From positions 2,418,001 through 2,482,000 of the forward strand of contig NZ_CP011072.1 of the NCBI RefSeq assembly GCF_001190925.1: 64,000 nucleotides of DNA. Reading direction: 5' to 3'. The position numbers were made by a program, and so were the translations under genes. Shown in pieces: positions 8,102 to 17,442 of this stretch; position 1 is the first letter of the stretch; every line of letters begins with the position of its first letter. Below the pieces are notes generated by a model. That model saw only the letters and a program-made list of their open reading frames with translations. It searched no databases and was not told the DNA's origin. The stretch comes from Azoarcus sp. CIB (GTDB lineage: Bacteria > Pseudomonadota > Gammaproteobacteria > Burkholderiales > Rhodocyclaceae).

Positions 8102-11100
8102 TCACTTCAGCGAGAACATCGCGCGCCGCGCGGCGCCCTCCTCACCCGCCTTGTCGCCGTCCGGCGCCTCGACCTTCGGGCTGAGCAGGAAGACCCGCTC
8201 GGCGGCAACCTTGCCGCCCTCGAGCAGCTTGTCCTTGACGACCTGACCGCGCTGCAGCGCGAGCTGACGCAGAGCCTCGTCGTCCACTTTGGTGTTGGCG
8301 AGGATAAGCGCTTCCATTTCCTCCACCGGCAGGTCCTTGAGCAGGCCGATCGCGTTACGCGGACGCTTGAAGTCGGCGTCGCGATAGACCTTCCTGAGCC
8401 AGGTTGCGTACTCCTCCTGCGTCAGCGTCAGCTCGTCGAGCGACGGCGCCTCCTCGCCCTTGCGCACCATTTCCTTGAGCTTCGCCGCCTTGACGCTACG
8501 CTCCATCTGCACGCGGCGGACGCCATCCGGATCGGTGGCGGGGTCGGCGTAGGCGGTGATTTCCATCTTCAGGGCCGGTCGGTCGGCCAGGGCGCGCGCG
8601 AGCGTCGCGACCTTCTCGGTGGTTGCCGTGTCGAGGCTGGCGCGACCGGGCGCGAATTCGATGTAGGACAGCTCCTCGCCGCCGCCGAACATCGAGCCGA
8701 GCAGCGCGAACGGTGCCGTCAGCGCTTTGCCGATCAGGTTGATGATGGCCTTGAAGACGATGCCGGCGACGCTGAATTCGGGGTCGTCGAGCGAACCGCC
8801 AATGGGCATGTTGAGGTCGATTTCGCCGCGGCCGTTCTTCAACAGCGACACCGCGAGCTGCACCGGCAGGTCCAGCGCCGTGGGACTGTCGACCTTGTCG
8901 CCGAAGGTGAGCTGATCGAGGAACACACGGTTGGTCGCGGTGAGCTTGCGATCCTCGATCTTGTAATGCAGATCGGCCGACAGCTTGCCCTTCTGGATGC
9001 CGTAGCCGACGTACCGGCCGGAATACGCGGAGATGGCGGTGAGTTCGAAATCCTTCACCGACGCGGTGATGTCGAGATAGCGGTCCTGCCGGAAGGGGTT
9101 GAGCTGGCCGGCGACGGTGACGGGAGCGGCATTGTCGACCTTGCCGCGCAGGTCGAGCTTGGCGATGGTCGACGGGTCCGACGACAGCCCGACGAGCTCG
9201 CCCTCCATGCCGGTGAGATTGGCATCGTAGTTCGGGCGGATGAAGCGGTCGCTGAACTCGATATTGCCCTGCTTGATCGCGATCTTGCCGATGGAAATCG
9301 GCGGAGGCGGCTCGCTGGGCGGCGCGACCGTCGCTTCGGCCTTTCCGGATGCTGCCGGCCCCTGAGCGGGCGGCGCTTCGCCTGCTGCCGGCGCGGTGGC
9401 GGATTGCCCGCCTTCGGGCGTGTCGCGATGACGGATCTCGCGCAGGTTGAGCCGGCCCTTTTCGTCGAGGATCAGGCGGGTGTAGAAGTCGTTCAGGGAG
9501 ATCTCGTTGACGGCGACTGCGAGCGGCGCGAGGCGGAAGTCGATGCCGGTGACGGCGAGTTTCTTCCATCGCAGGAAATCCGCTGCATGCGCCTTGTCGA
9601 TGGACGCGAAGTTGTCGACACCGACATCGCCGCGGAAGCTCGCCTTGAGGCTGCCGTCCCGCGCAGGCTCGAAGGCCAGCTTGCCGCGCGTGCTGAGGTT
9701 GCCGCGCGAGATGGCGATATTGAGCTGTTCGACGACGTAGGGCTGCAGTGGGAGGAGGTCGACGGCCTTCAGGTCGAGGCTGAGGTCGCCCTTGAGCGGT
9801 TCCATGCCGACGACGCCCTTCACACCCACGCTACCGCGCTTATTGACGCGCGCCGCGAGGTCGAGTTTCATCGTCGAGCCCTTCACCGTGCTGATGCCTT
9901 CCGCGCCGAGCTTGATCGCATCGGCGAGCAGCACGATGGGCGAGCCCTGGGTGCGGTCCTCGAAGCGCGCCGACCAGTCGTCGAGCGCGAGCTTGTTCAC
10001 GGTCACGGCCCAAGGCTTGGCCGCCCCGTCGTCGGCGGACTGCGGTTTGCCGCCCTTCGGCGGCTTCGCAATCTTGGCAGGCTTTGCCGCGGCTGCGGCG
10101 TTGTCCGGCTTCTGCTCGCCGACGAGGCCGAGGACGTCGAGCTTGCCCTGTTTGTCCCTGACCGCAGCGAAGGCGGCACCGCTCGATTCGACGCTGCCGA
10201 CGCTCACCGCGCGGTCGGCCGGCACGACCTTGACGTCGTTGACGGCGAAACGCGCGAGCTTCGCGACGGGCTGCTTCTGCCCCTTGAGCGCGAGTTCAAA
10301 TTCGCGCAGCACGAACGCTTCGGCAAGCAGGTCGATGTGCGGCTCGTCGCCGGCCATCGTCACTTTGTATTGCACGGTCGCGTCGGCGCGGCCGCCACGG
10401 ACGTCGCCACCCGGAAGCTGCGCGGCGTAGTACGGCAGGTAGCGCGAGATGAGGAAGTTCTCGGCGGCGACGCGCCCCTCCACCTCGAGCGGGCTGAGAC
10501 GCACGCGGTCGCGGTGGCTGCTCTTTTCGCCGGCATCGGTGGCGAAGTCGAGCGCGAGTTCCGCAACGGCGTCCGGCGCGGTGCTGACGTTGCGAGCCTC
10601 GAACTGCAGGTCCTTGATCTCGGTGCGGAAAGGCTCACCGCCGCTATCCGGCCCGCCCGCGGCGCGGTCTTCGACGCGGATGGTCGCGCCGATGATCTTC
10701 GCGTTGTCGAGGGTGAACAGCAGCGGCTCGGGAGCAGCCGGTGCTGCCGCAGGGGGCGCGGGAGGTGTTGCGTTCGGCGGATTGCCCGCCACCTGACCGG
10801 CGCCCGCCGCAGGAGCGGGTGCGGCGGGCTTGTCCGCTGACGGCGGCGGCAGGATCTCCTGGAAATTCAGGCGTCCGTTGGCCAGGCGCACGACGTTCAC
10901 GGTTGGCTGCCCGATTTCGAGGCGGTCGAAATGGAACTTGCGTGCGAGGGGCTGCACGTCGACGAGGCCGAGCGAAAGCGTGGGGATGCCGAGCAGCGGG
11001 GCGCCATTCGCGTCCTGCAGCGTGATCGAGGCGAAATCGACCGAACCTTTCAGCACAACCTTCGGCGTTTCGTCGGCGGCCTGCGAAAAGGCGAGCTCGA

Positions 11101-11887
11101 GATCGGTCGATACGCGACCTTCGGGCAGGCGGATTGCCGACTTGAAAGGCAGGTAGGCGGTGTAAGGCGTGAAGTCGAAGCCGTCGAGCTTGAGCTCGAG
11201 GATGGTGTCGCGGTCGTTCGCGAACGGCCGGGTGCGTCCGACGAGCTGCAGCGGACGCCCGTTGATGTGCGCAGAGACGACCGGCTCGATGAAGAGCTCG
11301 ATCTTGACCGGCAGATTGGAGACGAAGGGCATGCCGATGGTGAGGTCGGTGATCTCGTTCTTGACCCCGACCAGCCGGTCCTCGACGTACACCGCACCAT
11401 CGACGAGCTGGATGTTGTTGAGCGAGAACAGCGCCGGCTTGTCGTCCTCCGATTTCGGACGCGCGGCAAGCCGCTCCTGCACGTCGCTCCAGCTGTGGCG
11501 GGTTTCGTCGAGACGCACGAAATTGACGCGCGGCGCCTCGAGGCGTATCTCGCGCAGCACGGGTGCACCGCGGAAGATCGACTCGCCTTCGAGGTTCGCA
11601 TACAGCGAGCGGAACGAGAACGCGCCGGGCTGCCCGTCTGCCTCGGCGATGTCGAGACCCGTTGCGGTGACGGTCAGCGCGAACGGGTTGATGTCGATGT
11701 CCTGGATGGTGATCTGGCGCCCAAGCGCGTCGGATGCGATCTTCTGCCCGAAATGGCGCACCAGCGGCGGTGCCGCCAGGAAGCCGAGCACGGCGATCGC
11801 GAGGACAGTGCCAACCGCCCACTTCGCCAGACGCTTCAGCCGGGCGGGATCGAATCGCGAACTGCGAGCCTGTGCCTCAACGGACAT
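8102..11887 (-). CDS. Large DUF748 (AsmA-like) envelope protein
   Basis: A 1261-residue protein with one N-terminal transmembrane segment (about residues 24-42) followed by a very long periplasmic part built from beta-rich AsmA-like repeats. Ala/Pro-rich linkers lie near residues 355-390 and 815-850. The C-terminus contains the DUF748 signature ([12 protein letters not shown]) and an OmpA-like stretch with MEITAYADP. AsmA/TamB-like proteins are thought to carry phospholipids to the outer membrane or affect its assembly; this family member's exact job is not established. ATG 11887 is supported by GGAGG 8 nt upstream. It stands alone between phhB and the hemerythrin operon. Confidence 0.85.
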   Translation of the reverse strand: MSVEAQARSSRFDPARLKRLAKWAVGTVLAIAVLGFLAAPPLVRHFGQKIASDALGRQITIQDIDINPFALTVTATGLDIAEADGQPGAFSFRSLYANLEGESIFRGAPVLREIRLEAPRVNFVRLDETRHSWSDVQERLAARPKSEDDKPALFSLNNIQLVDGAVYVEDRLVGVKNEITDLTIGMPFVSNLPVKIELFIEPVVSAHINGRPLQLVGRTRPFANDRDTILELKLDGFDFTPYTAYLPFKSAIRLPEGRVSTDLELAFSQAADETPKVVLKGSVDFASITLQDANGAPLLGIPTLSLGLVDVQPLARKFHFDRLEIGQPTVNVVRLANGRLNFQEILPPPSADKPAAPAPAAGAGQVAGNPPNATPPAPPAAAPAAPEPLLFTLDNAKIIGATIRVEDRAAGGPDSGGEPFRTEIKDLQFEARNVSTAPDAVAELALDFATDAGEKSSHRDRVRLSPLEVEGRVAAENFLISRYLPYYAAQLPGGDVRGGRADATVQYKVTMAGDEPHIDLLAEAFVLREFELALKGQKQPVAKLARFAVNDVKVVPADRAVSVGSVESSGAAFAAVRDKQGKLDVLGLVGEQKPDNAAAAAKPAKIAKPPKGGKPQSADDGAAKPWAVTVNKLALDDWSARFEDRTQGSPIVLLADAIKLGAEGISTVKGSTMKLDLAARVNKRGSVGVKGVVGMEPLKGDLSLDLKAVDLLPLQPYVVEQLNIAISRGNLSTRGKLAFEPARDGSLKASFRGDVGVDNFASIDKAHAADFLRWKKLAVTGIDFRLAPLAVAVNEISLNDFYTRLILDEKGRLNLREIRHRDTPEGGQSATAPAAGEAPPAQGPAASGKAEATVAPPSEPPPPISIGKIAIKQGNIEFSDRFIRPNYDANLTGMEGELVGLSSDPSTIAKLDLRGKVDNAAPVTVAGQLNPFRQDRYLDITASVKDFELTAISAYSGRYVGYGIQKGKLSADLHYKIEDRKLTATNRVFLDQLTFGDKVDSPTALDLPVQLAVSLLKNGRGEIDLNMPIGGSLDDPEFSVAGIVFKAIINLIGKALTAPFALLGSMFGGGEELSYIEFAPGRASLDTATTEKVATLARALADRPALKMEITAYADPATDPDGVRRVQMERSVKAAKLKEMVRKGEEAPSLDELTLTQEEYATWLRKVYRDADFKRPRNAIGLLKDLPVEEMEALILANTKVDDEALRQLALQRGQVVKDKLLEGGKVAAERVFLLSPKVEAPDGDKAGEEGAARRAMFSLK

Positions 11888-12187
11888 TCACTGCCTCCAA
11901 GAAAATTCCATATGACCGGGCCAGCCGTTCGGCCCATGACATCAATCTAGCAGGCTGCTGCACGGGTGTGAATCACGGCCGCGCCATTCCTCGATCTTGA
12001 GCCGCTTGGTTGTTGCCGGCATGGCAAAAAATGTTTCCGGATTTCATCGGCATCGCATTGGTCGCACCGGCGGCCGAACCGGCTCACCGCGGCGAATTGA
12101 TTGGATACACGAACGGTTTGACACGCATCAAGGATCACCCTGCTGGAATTGGGAGAATTCATCCACCCACACAGGAGACCCGCAACC
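11888..12187. other. Intergenic region between DUF748 gene and hemerythrin operon
   Basis: A 300-bp divergent gap. It contains a GGGCC/GGCCC inverted repeat near 11918-11935 and, towards the right, the FNR-type box and -10 annotated separately. No ORF with a credible ribosome binding site was found. Confidence 0.5.
12118..12158 (+). promoter_or_regulatory. FNR/Dnr-type box and -10 of the hemerythrin operon
   Basis: TTGAC-ACGC-ATCAA at 12118-12131 matches the FNR consensus TTGAT-N4-ATCAA at 9 of 10 fixed positions. A -10-like GAGAAT (12153-12158) follows at the distance expected for class II activation (box centre near -41.5), about 30 nt before the ribosome binding site of the hemerythrin gene. 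This predicts anaerobic or NO-responsive expression. Confidence 0.65.
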
Positions 12188-12631
12188 ATGAGCCAGATCA
12201 CTTCCCTGATGACCGACGACCACCGCCACTGCGACGAGTCCTTTGCCCGGGCCGAAACGGCCGTGGCCAAGGGCAAGTGGGACGAGGCGAGCGCGGCCCT
12301 GACGCAGTTCGCGAGCGAGCTGGAGGGGCATTTCGATGCCGAGGAATCCCTCCTGTTCCCGAAGTTCGAGGCCGCCACCGGGATGACCGAAGGCCCGACG
12401 AAGGTGATGCGCGGCGAGCATGCGGAGATGCGCAGCGCGCTCACCCGCATGCGCGACGCACTCACCAACAAGGACAAGGACGATTACGCCGGCGAGGCGG
12501 AGACGCTGCTGATCCTGATGCAGCAACACAACATGAAGGAAGAGAATATCCTTTATCCCATGTGCGACTCGCACCTGTCCGGCACGGACGTCGCGAACGG
12601 GTTGAGCGAGCGCCTGCACGCGAGGGCCTGA
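12188..12631 (+). CDS. Hemerythrin (HHE) domain protein
   Basis: A cytoplasmic four-helix-bundle protein of 147 residues with the His/Glu pattern of a di-iron hemerythrin site: DDHRHCDE near the start, EGHFDAEE (about residue 48), GEHAEMR (about 79) and QQHNMKEENILYP (about 110). Such proteins bind O2 or NO, or act in repair of iron-sulfur proteins. The start is ATG 12188, with AGGAG upstream; the longer frame from 12149 runs back over the leader. Its stop overlaps the next start as TGATG, indicating translational coupling to the DUF2249 gene. The FNR-type box upstream argues for a role under low oxygen or nitrosative conditions; ligand and partner are not known. Confidence 0.85.
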   Translation: MSQITSLMTDDHRHCDESFARAETAVAKGKWDEASAALTQFASELEGHFDAEESLLFPKFEAATGMTEGPTKVMRGEHAEMRSALTRMRDALTNKDKDDYAGEAETLLILMQQHNMKEENILYPMCDSHLSGTDVANGLSERLHARA

Positions 12632-12846
12632 TGAAGAAAACTGTAGACGCGCGCGGTCTGGAACCACCGCAGCCTTTCGAACTGGTGATGGATGCACTGG
12701 CGGATCTGCCGAAAGGCGAGAGCCTGTTGCTGCTGCTCGACCGCATGCCCCATCCGCTGTTCCGCATCCTGGACCGCGACGGCTACAAGCACGAAAGCCG
12801 CATCCGCGACGACGGCGTCGTCGAGATCGACATCCTGAATCCATGA
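12631..12846 (+). CDS. DUF2249 domain protein
   Basis: A 71-residue protein consisting of a single DUF2249 domain (VDARGLEPPQPFELVMDALADL, split here only by the text, followed by LLLLLDRMPHPLFRIL and ending in VEIDIL). This is a small TusA-like alpha/beta fold often found beside hemerythrin and denitrification genes, with no proven biochemical role. It overlaps both neighbours: its ATG uses the A of the hemerythrin stop, and its TGA overlaps the ATG of the membrane protein. It is therefore the middle member of a translationally coupled three-gene unit. It is too small to be an enzyme with a large active site; a carrier or adaptor role is an inference. Confidence 0.8.
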   Translation: MKKTVDARGLEPPQPFELVMDALADLPKGESLLLLLDRMPHPLFRILDRDGYKHESRIRDDGVVEIDILNP

Positions 12847-14105
12847 TTCCTGACGGACAGACCCTCAGCTACGACGCGGCGCCGGCCTTCTCGACGCCGC
12901 TGCGTTTCTTCATCACCGCCCCGCTCTTCGGCGCCGCGGCCGGAGCGGCCCTGCTGGCCGCGCCGGAACTGCTGGATTCGCGGTGGACGCCCGGTGCGCT
13001 GGCAGTGACGCACCTGGTGGCCGTCGGGTTCATGTTGACGGTGATGCTGGGGGCGCTGTTCCAGGTCTTGCCAGTGGTCGCGGGGGCGGTGATTCCGCGC
13101 TCGGGACCGGTCGCGACGGTCGTCCATCTGGCGATGACGATCGGCGCGCTGTGTCTGGCGTGGGGGCTGGGCAGCGGCTCGCATGCGTTTCTGATGCCGG
13201 CAACGGTATTGATCGGGGGAGGACTAGCGCTCTTCGTCGTAGCGGCCTTCCTCGGGCTGCGGCGGGTTCCCGTTGCGCAGGCGACGCCGCGCGACCTGCG
13301 CATCGCGCTGCTCGGCTTCTCGGTTGCCGTCGCGCTGGGTATCACACTGGCGCTGGCGCTCGGCGGCCGACTCGATCTGCCGCTGCTGACGGTGCTGAAG
13401 CTGCATATCGGCTGGGCCCTGCTGGGCGGGGCCGGCGTCCTGCTCGCGGCGGCGAGCTGGGTCGTCGTGCCGATGTTCCAGATCACGCCGAACTACCCGA
13501 CGGCCCTCACGCGCTTCTGGGCGATGGGGACGGGTGCGGTACTGCTGGTGTGGAGCGCGGCCGTGTATGGCGAACTGGGCTCCGCGGAATTCGCGCTGTC
13601 GGCCGTGCTCGCGGCGCTATGCGCGCTGTTCGCGGTGCACACGCTGAAGCTGCAGCGGCAATCGCGGCGCTCGGTGCCGGACATGACGACGCGGGCCTTC
13701 CAGATCGGGATGGGGAGTTTCATCGCGGGACTCGCCTGCGTGCTCGTCGCACAGCAGTCGGAACACCAGGCCTGGCCCCTTCTCGCCGGGATACTGATCC
13801 TGCACGGTGGCTTTGTAAGTGTGATCGTCGGCATGCTGTACAAGATCATCCCGTTCCTGGCGTGGCTGCACCTCACCCAGGATGTCGGCAAGGCGCCGAA
13901 CATGAAGAAGCTGCAACCGGACGCGCCGATTCGGCGTCATCTGGCCCTGCACGCCGTCGCGCTCGCAGTCCTGCTGGTGGCGGCGTCCGTCGGCAATGCG
14001 TGGCTGATCCGGCTCGCCGGACTGCTCGTCGTCGCCGAGTTCGCCTTCCTCTTCGCGAACATCGTCAAGGTGCTCGGCAACTATCGCCGGGCGCACGCGG
14101 GCTGA
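12843..14105 (+). CDS. Polytopic membrane protein, NnrS/heme-copper-oxidase-like
   Basis: A 420-residue integral membrane protein with about 12 hydrophobic segments. Several helices carry histidines in settings reminiscent of haem-binding helices of heme-copper oxidase subunit I or NnrS: THLVAVGFMLTVMLGALFQ, KLHIGWALLG and LHGGFVSVIVGMLYKIIPFLAW. No CuB triad or catalytic signature was identified, so it is not called an oxidase or NO reductase. It is coupled by an ATGA overlap to DUF2249 and is co-transcribed with the hemerythrin gene behind an FNR-type box. A role in NO tolerance or in sensing/redox chemistry at the membrane is likely but unproven. Confidence 0.65.
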   Translation: MIPDGQTLSYDAAPAFSTPLRFFITAPLFGAAAGAALLAAPELLDSRWTPGALAVTHLVAVGFMLTVMLGALFQVLPVVAGAVIPRSGPVATVVHLAMTIGALCLAWGLGSGSHAFLMPATVLIGGGLALFVVAAFLGLRRVPVAQATPRDLRIALLGFSVAVALGITLALALGGRLDLPLLTVLKLHIGWALLGGAGVLLAAASWVVVPMFQITPNYPTALTRFWAMGTGAVLLVWSAAVYGELGSAEFALSAVLAALCALFAVHTLKLQRQSRRSVPDMTTRAFQIGMGSFIAGLACVLVAQQSEHQAWPLLAGILILHGGFVSVIVGMLYKIIPFLAWLHLTQDVGKAPNMKKLQPDAPIRRHLALHAVALAVLLVAASVGNAWLIRLAGLLVVAEFAFLFANIVKVLGNYRRAHAG

Positions 14106-14111
14106 GCTTTG

Positions 14112-14208
14112 CTCCCTCCCCTTCAAGGGGCGGGTTGGGGTGGGGATGGGTTAATCAGCCGTCGCAGAAACCCATCCCCCTCCTAGCCTCCCCCTTGAAG
14201 GGGGAGGA
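14112..14208. repeat. Palindromic intergenic repeat, copy 1 (REP/BIME-like)
   Basis: A ~97-bp imperfect inverted repeat. The outer arms are themselves palindromic (CCCCTTCAAGGGG on the left, CCCCCTTGAAGGGGG on the right) and the inner arms pair GGGGTGGGGATGGGT with ACCCATCCCC. A second copy in the same orientation lies between narG and narH at 21208-21310. Such elements typically form long hairpins in the transcript. No transposase is nearby. Confidence 0.8.
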
Positions 14209-14252
14209 ACAAGGTGCCCCAGCGGACTACATAGATTTATTTTGATTGCCAC

Positions 14253-14276
14253 GGACTAGTTCCGAAGAACTAGTCC
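14253..14276. promoter_or_regulatory. Perfect hairpin 1 upstream of narK1
   Basis: Arms GGACTAGTTC and GAACTAGTCC pair over 10 bp with a CGAA loop. No T-run follows, so it is not a simple terminator. It could be an operator or a leader hairpin. Confidence 0.6.
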
Positions 14277-14311
14277 CGCCGACGCGCGACTAGTACTTCA
14301 ACCCCTGCTTT

Positions 14312-14327
14312 CGGCGAATGTTCGCCG
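14312..14327. promoter_or_regulatory. Perfect inverted repeat 2 upstream of narK1
   Basis: CGGCGAA and TTCGCCG pair over 7 bp with a TG centre. It lies between hairpin 1 and hairpin 3 in the narK1 leader or promoter region. A -10-like CATAAC follows at 14340-14345. Confidence 0.5.
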
Positions 14328-14359
14328 GCAGTTGCGGGGCATAACCTTGCTTCCAGCAT

Positions 14360-14376
14360 GGAGCGCAGTGCGCTCC
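14360..14376. promoter_or_regulatory. Perfect palindrome 3 next to the narK1 ribosome binding site
   Basis: GGAGCGCA and TGCGCTCC pair over 8 bp around a single central G, ending 5 nt before the Shine-Dalgarno GGAGG (14382-14386). The left arm itself starts with GGAG, so folding could influence ribosome access. Confidence 0.55.
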
Positions 14377-14395
14377 GCCCTGGAGGATGAGGAAG

Positions 14396-15649
14396 ATGGC
14401 CTCGCAACGCCGCAAGCAGTTCTCCGTTTTGGTGATGAGCACGACCGCATTCACGATGTGTTTTGCGGCATGGATGCTCTTCGCCGTGATCGGGATTCCG
14501 ATCAAGGCCCAGCTGGGCCTGAATGAAACCCAGTTCGGCCTGCTCGCGGCGACGCCCGTGCTGACCGGCGCGCTGGTGCGCCTGCCGCTGGGCATGCTGA
14601 CCGACAAGCTGGGCGGCCGCTTGGTGTTCTTCGCGCTGATGGTGGCGACGGTCGTGCCGATCTGGCTGATCAGCCAGGCGACGGCGTACTGGCATTTCCT
14701 GCTCGCGGGGCTCTTCGTCGGCCTCGCAGGCGGCTCGTTCTCGGTCGGCATCGCCTACTGCGCGCGCTGGTTCGAGCGCAAGAACCAGGGCTTCGCGATG
14801 GGCGTGTTCGGCGCCGGCAACTCGGGCGCGGCGGTGACCAAGCTGGTCGCGCCGGTGCTGGTGGTGGCCTTTGGCTGGGAATTCGTTCCCAAGGTTTTCG
14901 CGGTGGCGATGCTGGCGATCGCCATCGCGTTCTGGCTGTTCACCTACGAAGACCCCGAGCACCGCGTGTCGTCGAACGTGAAGTTCGCCGACCAGCTGCG
15001 CGTGCTGAAGAATCCGCGCGTGTGGAAGTACTGCCAGTACTACTCGATCGTCTTCGGCGGCTACGTGGCGCTGGCGCTGTGGATGACCAAGTACTACGTC
15101 ACCGAGTTCGGCCTGGGCCTCGAGACGGCGGCCCTGCTCGCGGCCTGTTTCTCGCTGCCGGGCGGCGTGCTGCGTGCGGTGGGCGGCTGGTTCTCGGACC
15201 GCTTCGGCGCGCACAAGGTGACCTGGTGGGTGATGTGGGTGTCGTGGGTGTGCCTGTTCCTGCTGTCCTATCCGCACACCGAATTCACGGTGATGACCGT
15301 GGCCGGCCCGAAGACCTTCGCGATCCACCACAACGTCTGGTTCTTCACGGCGCTGATGTTCACCGTCGGCGTCGCCTGGGCCTTCGGCAAGGCCTCGGTG
15401 TTCAAGTACATCTCGGACGAATTCCCGCACGAGATCGGGGCGGTGTCCGGGATCGTCGGCCTCGTCGGCGGCCTCGGCGGCTTCCTGCTGCCGATCATGT
15501 TCGGCGCCCTGCTCGACCTGACCGGCGTGCGCTCCAGCGCCTTCATGCTGCTCTACGGCGTGACCTGGGTGTCGCTGATCTGGATGTACTGGACCGAGGT
15601 GCGGCGCACCGACGTGATGCACGGCGGCGCGGCGGCTACCGCGAAGTGA
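14396..15649 (+). CDS. narK1: Nitrate/nitrite transporter NarK1
   Basis: Major facilitator superfamily transporter of the nitrate-nitrite porter family, 417 residues and about 12 membrane helices. NarK1-type proteins are thought to import nitrate with protons at the start of nitrate respiration. Family features are R-L-P-G near helix 2 (GALVRLPLGMLTDKLGG), the helix 5 signature GAGNSGAAVTK and the helix 8 equivalent FSLPGGVLRAVGGWFSDRFG. ATG 14396 is chosen over 14387 because GGAGG (14382-14386) lies at ideal spacing only for the former. It is followed 38 bp later by narK2; the two are the usual K1/K2 pair of denitrifiers, here as separate proteins. Confidence 0.92.
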   Translation: MASQRRKQFSVLVMSTTAFTMCFAAWMLFAVIGIPIKAQLGLNETQFGLLAATPVLTGALVRLPLGMLTDKLGGRLVFFALMVATVVPIWLISQATAYWHFLLAGLFVGLAGGSFSVGIAYCARWFERKNQGFAMGVFGAGNSGAAVTKLVAPVLVVAFGWEFVPKVFAVAMLAIAIAFWLFTYEDPEHRVSSNVKFADQLRVLKNPRVWKYCQYYSIVFGGYVALALWMTKYYVTEFGLGLETAALLAACFSLPGGVLRAVGGWFSDRFGAHKVTWWVMWVSWVCLFLLSYPHTEFTVMTVAGPKTFAIHHNVWFFTALMFTVGVAWAFGKASVFKYISDEFPHEIGAVSGIVGLVGGLGGFLLPIMFGALLDLTGVRSSAFMLLYGVTWVSLIWMYWTEVRRTDVMHGGAAATAK

Positions 15650-15687
15650 TTCCGATAACGACACGAAATCCTGAAACAGGAGGAACC

Positions 15688-17385
15688 ATGGCCACTGAAA
15701 AACTCCGCCCGATACCGCCGGTCCCGGGCCCCGTTCCCGCCGGCGTGGGCGCAGGCGACCGGGCACGCGGCGTCGATATCGCCGACTGGCGTCCCGAGGA
15801 CGAGACCTTCTGGGCGCGCGAAGGCAAGCGCGTCGCCAACCGCAACCTGTGGATCTCCATCCCCAGCCTGCTGTGCGGCTTCGCCGTGTGGCTGATGTGG
15901 GGAATCATCACGGTGCAAATGGCGAACGCGGGCTTCCCGTTCACGCCTGACCAGCTGTTCTCGATCGCCGCGATCTCGGGCCTCTCGGGTGCCACGCTGC
16001 GCATCCCGGCGTCCTTCTTCATCCGCATCTGCGGGGGGCGCAACACGGTGTGGCTGACCACCGCGCTGCTGATGATTCCGGCCATCGGCACCGGCCTCGC
16101 GCTGCAGGACAAGGGCACGCCGCTGTGGGTGTTCCAGCTGATGGCGCTGCTGTCGGGCATCGGCGGCGGCAACTTCGCCTGTTCGATGGCAAACATCAGC
16201 ACCTTCTTCCCGAAGCGCCTGCAGGGCACGGCGCTCGGCCTGAACGCGGGCCTGGGCAACTTCGGCGTCACGACCTCGCAGTTGCTGATTCCGGCCGTGA
16301 TGACGCTGGGGCTGTTCGGCGCGCTGGGCGGCGATGCGATACCGCTGACGAAGGATTCCGCGACGCTGATCGGCAAGATCGCGGCGGGCACCCCGACCTA
16401 CGTGCAGAACGCGGGCTTCATCTGGTTGCTGCTGCTGGTGCCGCTCGCCGTGATCGGCTGGTTCGGCCTCAACAACCTGCGCACCGTGTCGCCCAATATC
16501 GGTTCCACCGGCGCGGCGATGGGCAAGGTGCTGACGCTCTACGCCGTGGCGCTGGTGGTGTCGGGCATCGGTCTCTATCTCTACCTGCCGGCGCCGAGCG
16601 GCCTCGGCCTGCTGTCGGGCAACGGCATGTGGGCGGTGCCGCCGCTGGTGACGATCGGCACGCTGTTCGGGATGAAGGCGATCGCGACGAGTGACGTGAA
16701 AGCGAATCTCGACAAGCAGTTCGCGATCTTCCGCAACAAGCACACATGGTCGATGACGGCGCTGTACCTCGTGACCTTCGGCTCCTTCATCGGCTTCTCG
16801 ATGGCGCTGCCGCTGTCGATCACGGTGATCTTCGGCAACACGCACGTGTTCGATCCGGCGACCAGCGCCTGGGTGCATGCGAAGAACCCCAACGCGCCCT
16901 CGGCGCTGATGTTCGCGTGGATCGGTCCCTTCGTCGGCGCGCTGATCCGCCCGGTCGGCGGCTGGATCTCCGACAAGCTCGGCGGCTCGATCGTCACGCA
17001 GTGGATCTCCTTCGTGCTCGTCGCCACCTCCGCGGTGACCGGCTACGTGATGCACCTCGCCTACCAGTCGGCGACGCCGGAGCAGTACTTCCTGGTGTTC
17101 ATGCTGCTCTTCATCGTGCTGTTCGCCGCCTCCGGCATCGGCAACGGCTCGACCTTCCGCACCGTGGGCTTCGTCTTCGACCAGGACCAGCGCGGCCCGG
17201 TGCTGGGCTGGACCTCGGCGATCGGCGGCTATGGCTCGTTCATCGCCCCGGTCGTCATCGGCCAGCAGATCAAGGCCGGCACGCCCGAAAACGCCATGTA
17301 CGGCTTCGCGGTGTTCTACGGGCTGTGCGTGCTCATCAACTGGTGGTTCTACCTGCGCAAGAACGCATACATCCGCAACCCCTAA
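15688..17385 (+). CDS. narK2: Nitrate/nitrite antiporter NarK2
   Basis: The second nitrate-nitrite porter, 565 residues, longer than NarK1 because of an N-terminal extension and an enlarged central region, as is typical for NarK2. NarK2-type proteins exchange nitrate for nitrite across the inner membrane. Visible are the IPASFFIRICGGRNT block, the nitrate signature GLNAGLGNFGVTTSQL and the second half GPFVGALIRPVGGWISDKLGG. ATG 15688 follows the Shine-Dalgarno CAGGAGGA. It lies 57 bp ahead of narG and is very likely co-transcribed with narGHJI. Confidence 0.94.
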   Translation: MATEKLRPIPPVPGPVPAGVGAGDRARGVDIADWRPEDETFWAREGKRVANRNLWISIPSLLCGFAVWLMWGIITVQMANAGFPFTPDQLFSIAAISGLSGATLRIPASFFIRICGGRNTVWLTTALLMIPAIGTGLALQDKGTPLWVFQLMALLSGIGGGNFACSMANISTFFPKRLQGTALGLNAGLGNFGVTTSQLLIPAVMTLGLFGALGGDAIPLTKDSATLIGKIAAGTPTYVQNAGFIWLLLLVPLAVIGWFGLNNLRTVSPNIGSTGAAMGKVLTLYAVALVVSGIGLYLYLPAPSGLGLLSGNGMWAVPPLVTIGTLFGMKAIATSDVKANLDKQFAIFRNKHTWSMTALYLVTFGSFIGFSMALPLSITVIFGNTHVFDPATSAWVHAKNPNAPSALMFAWIGPFVGALIRPVGGWISDKLGGSIVTQWISFVLVATSAVTGYVMHLAYQSATPEQYFLVFMLLFIVLFAASGIGNGSTFRTVGFVFDQDQRGPVLGWTSAIGGYGSFIAPVVIGQQIKAGTPENAMYGFAVFYGLCVLINWWFYLRKNAYIRNP

Positions 17386-17442
17386 CCCCATCCCTTCCAG
17401 AAAAACGACCGAAACGCAAAGCAGGATTCACAGGAGCAAGCA

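Noticed and set aside
8966-10840. Plus-strand ORF (624 codons) opposite the DUF748 gene
   Set aside because: Antisense shadow; the minus-strand frame has a continuous conserved protein with a clear start site.
14224-14262. FNR box upstream of narK1 (TTGATTGCC...)
   Set aside because: Only the TTGAT half-site is present near 14243; the second half does not match, so it was not annotated.
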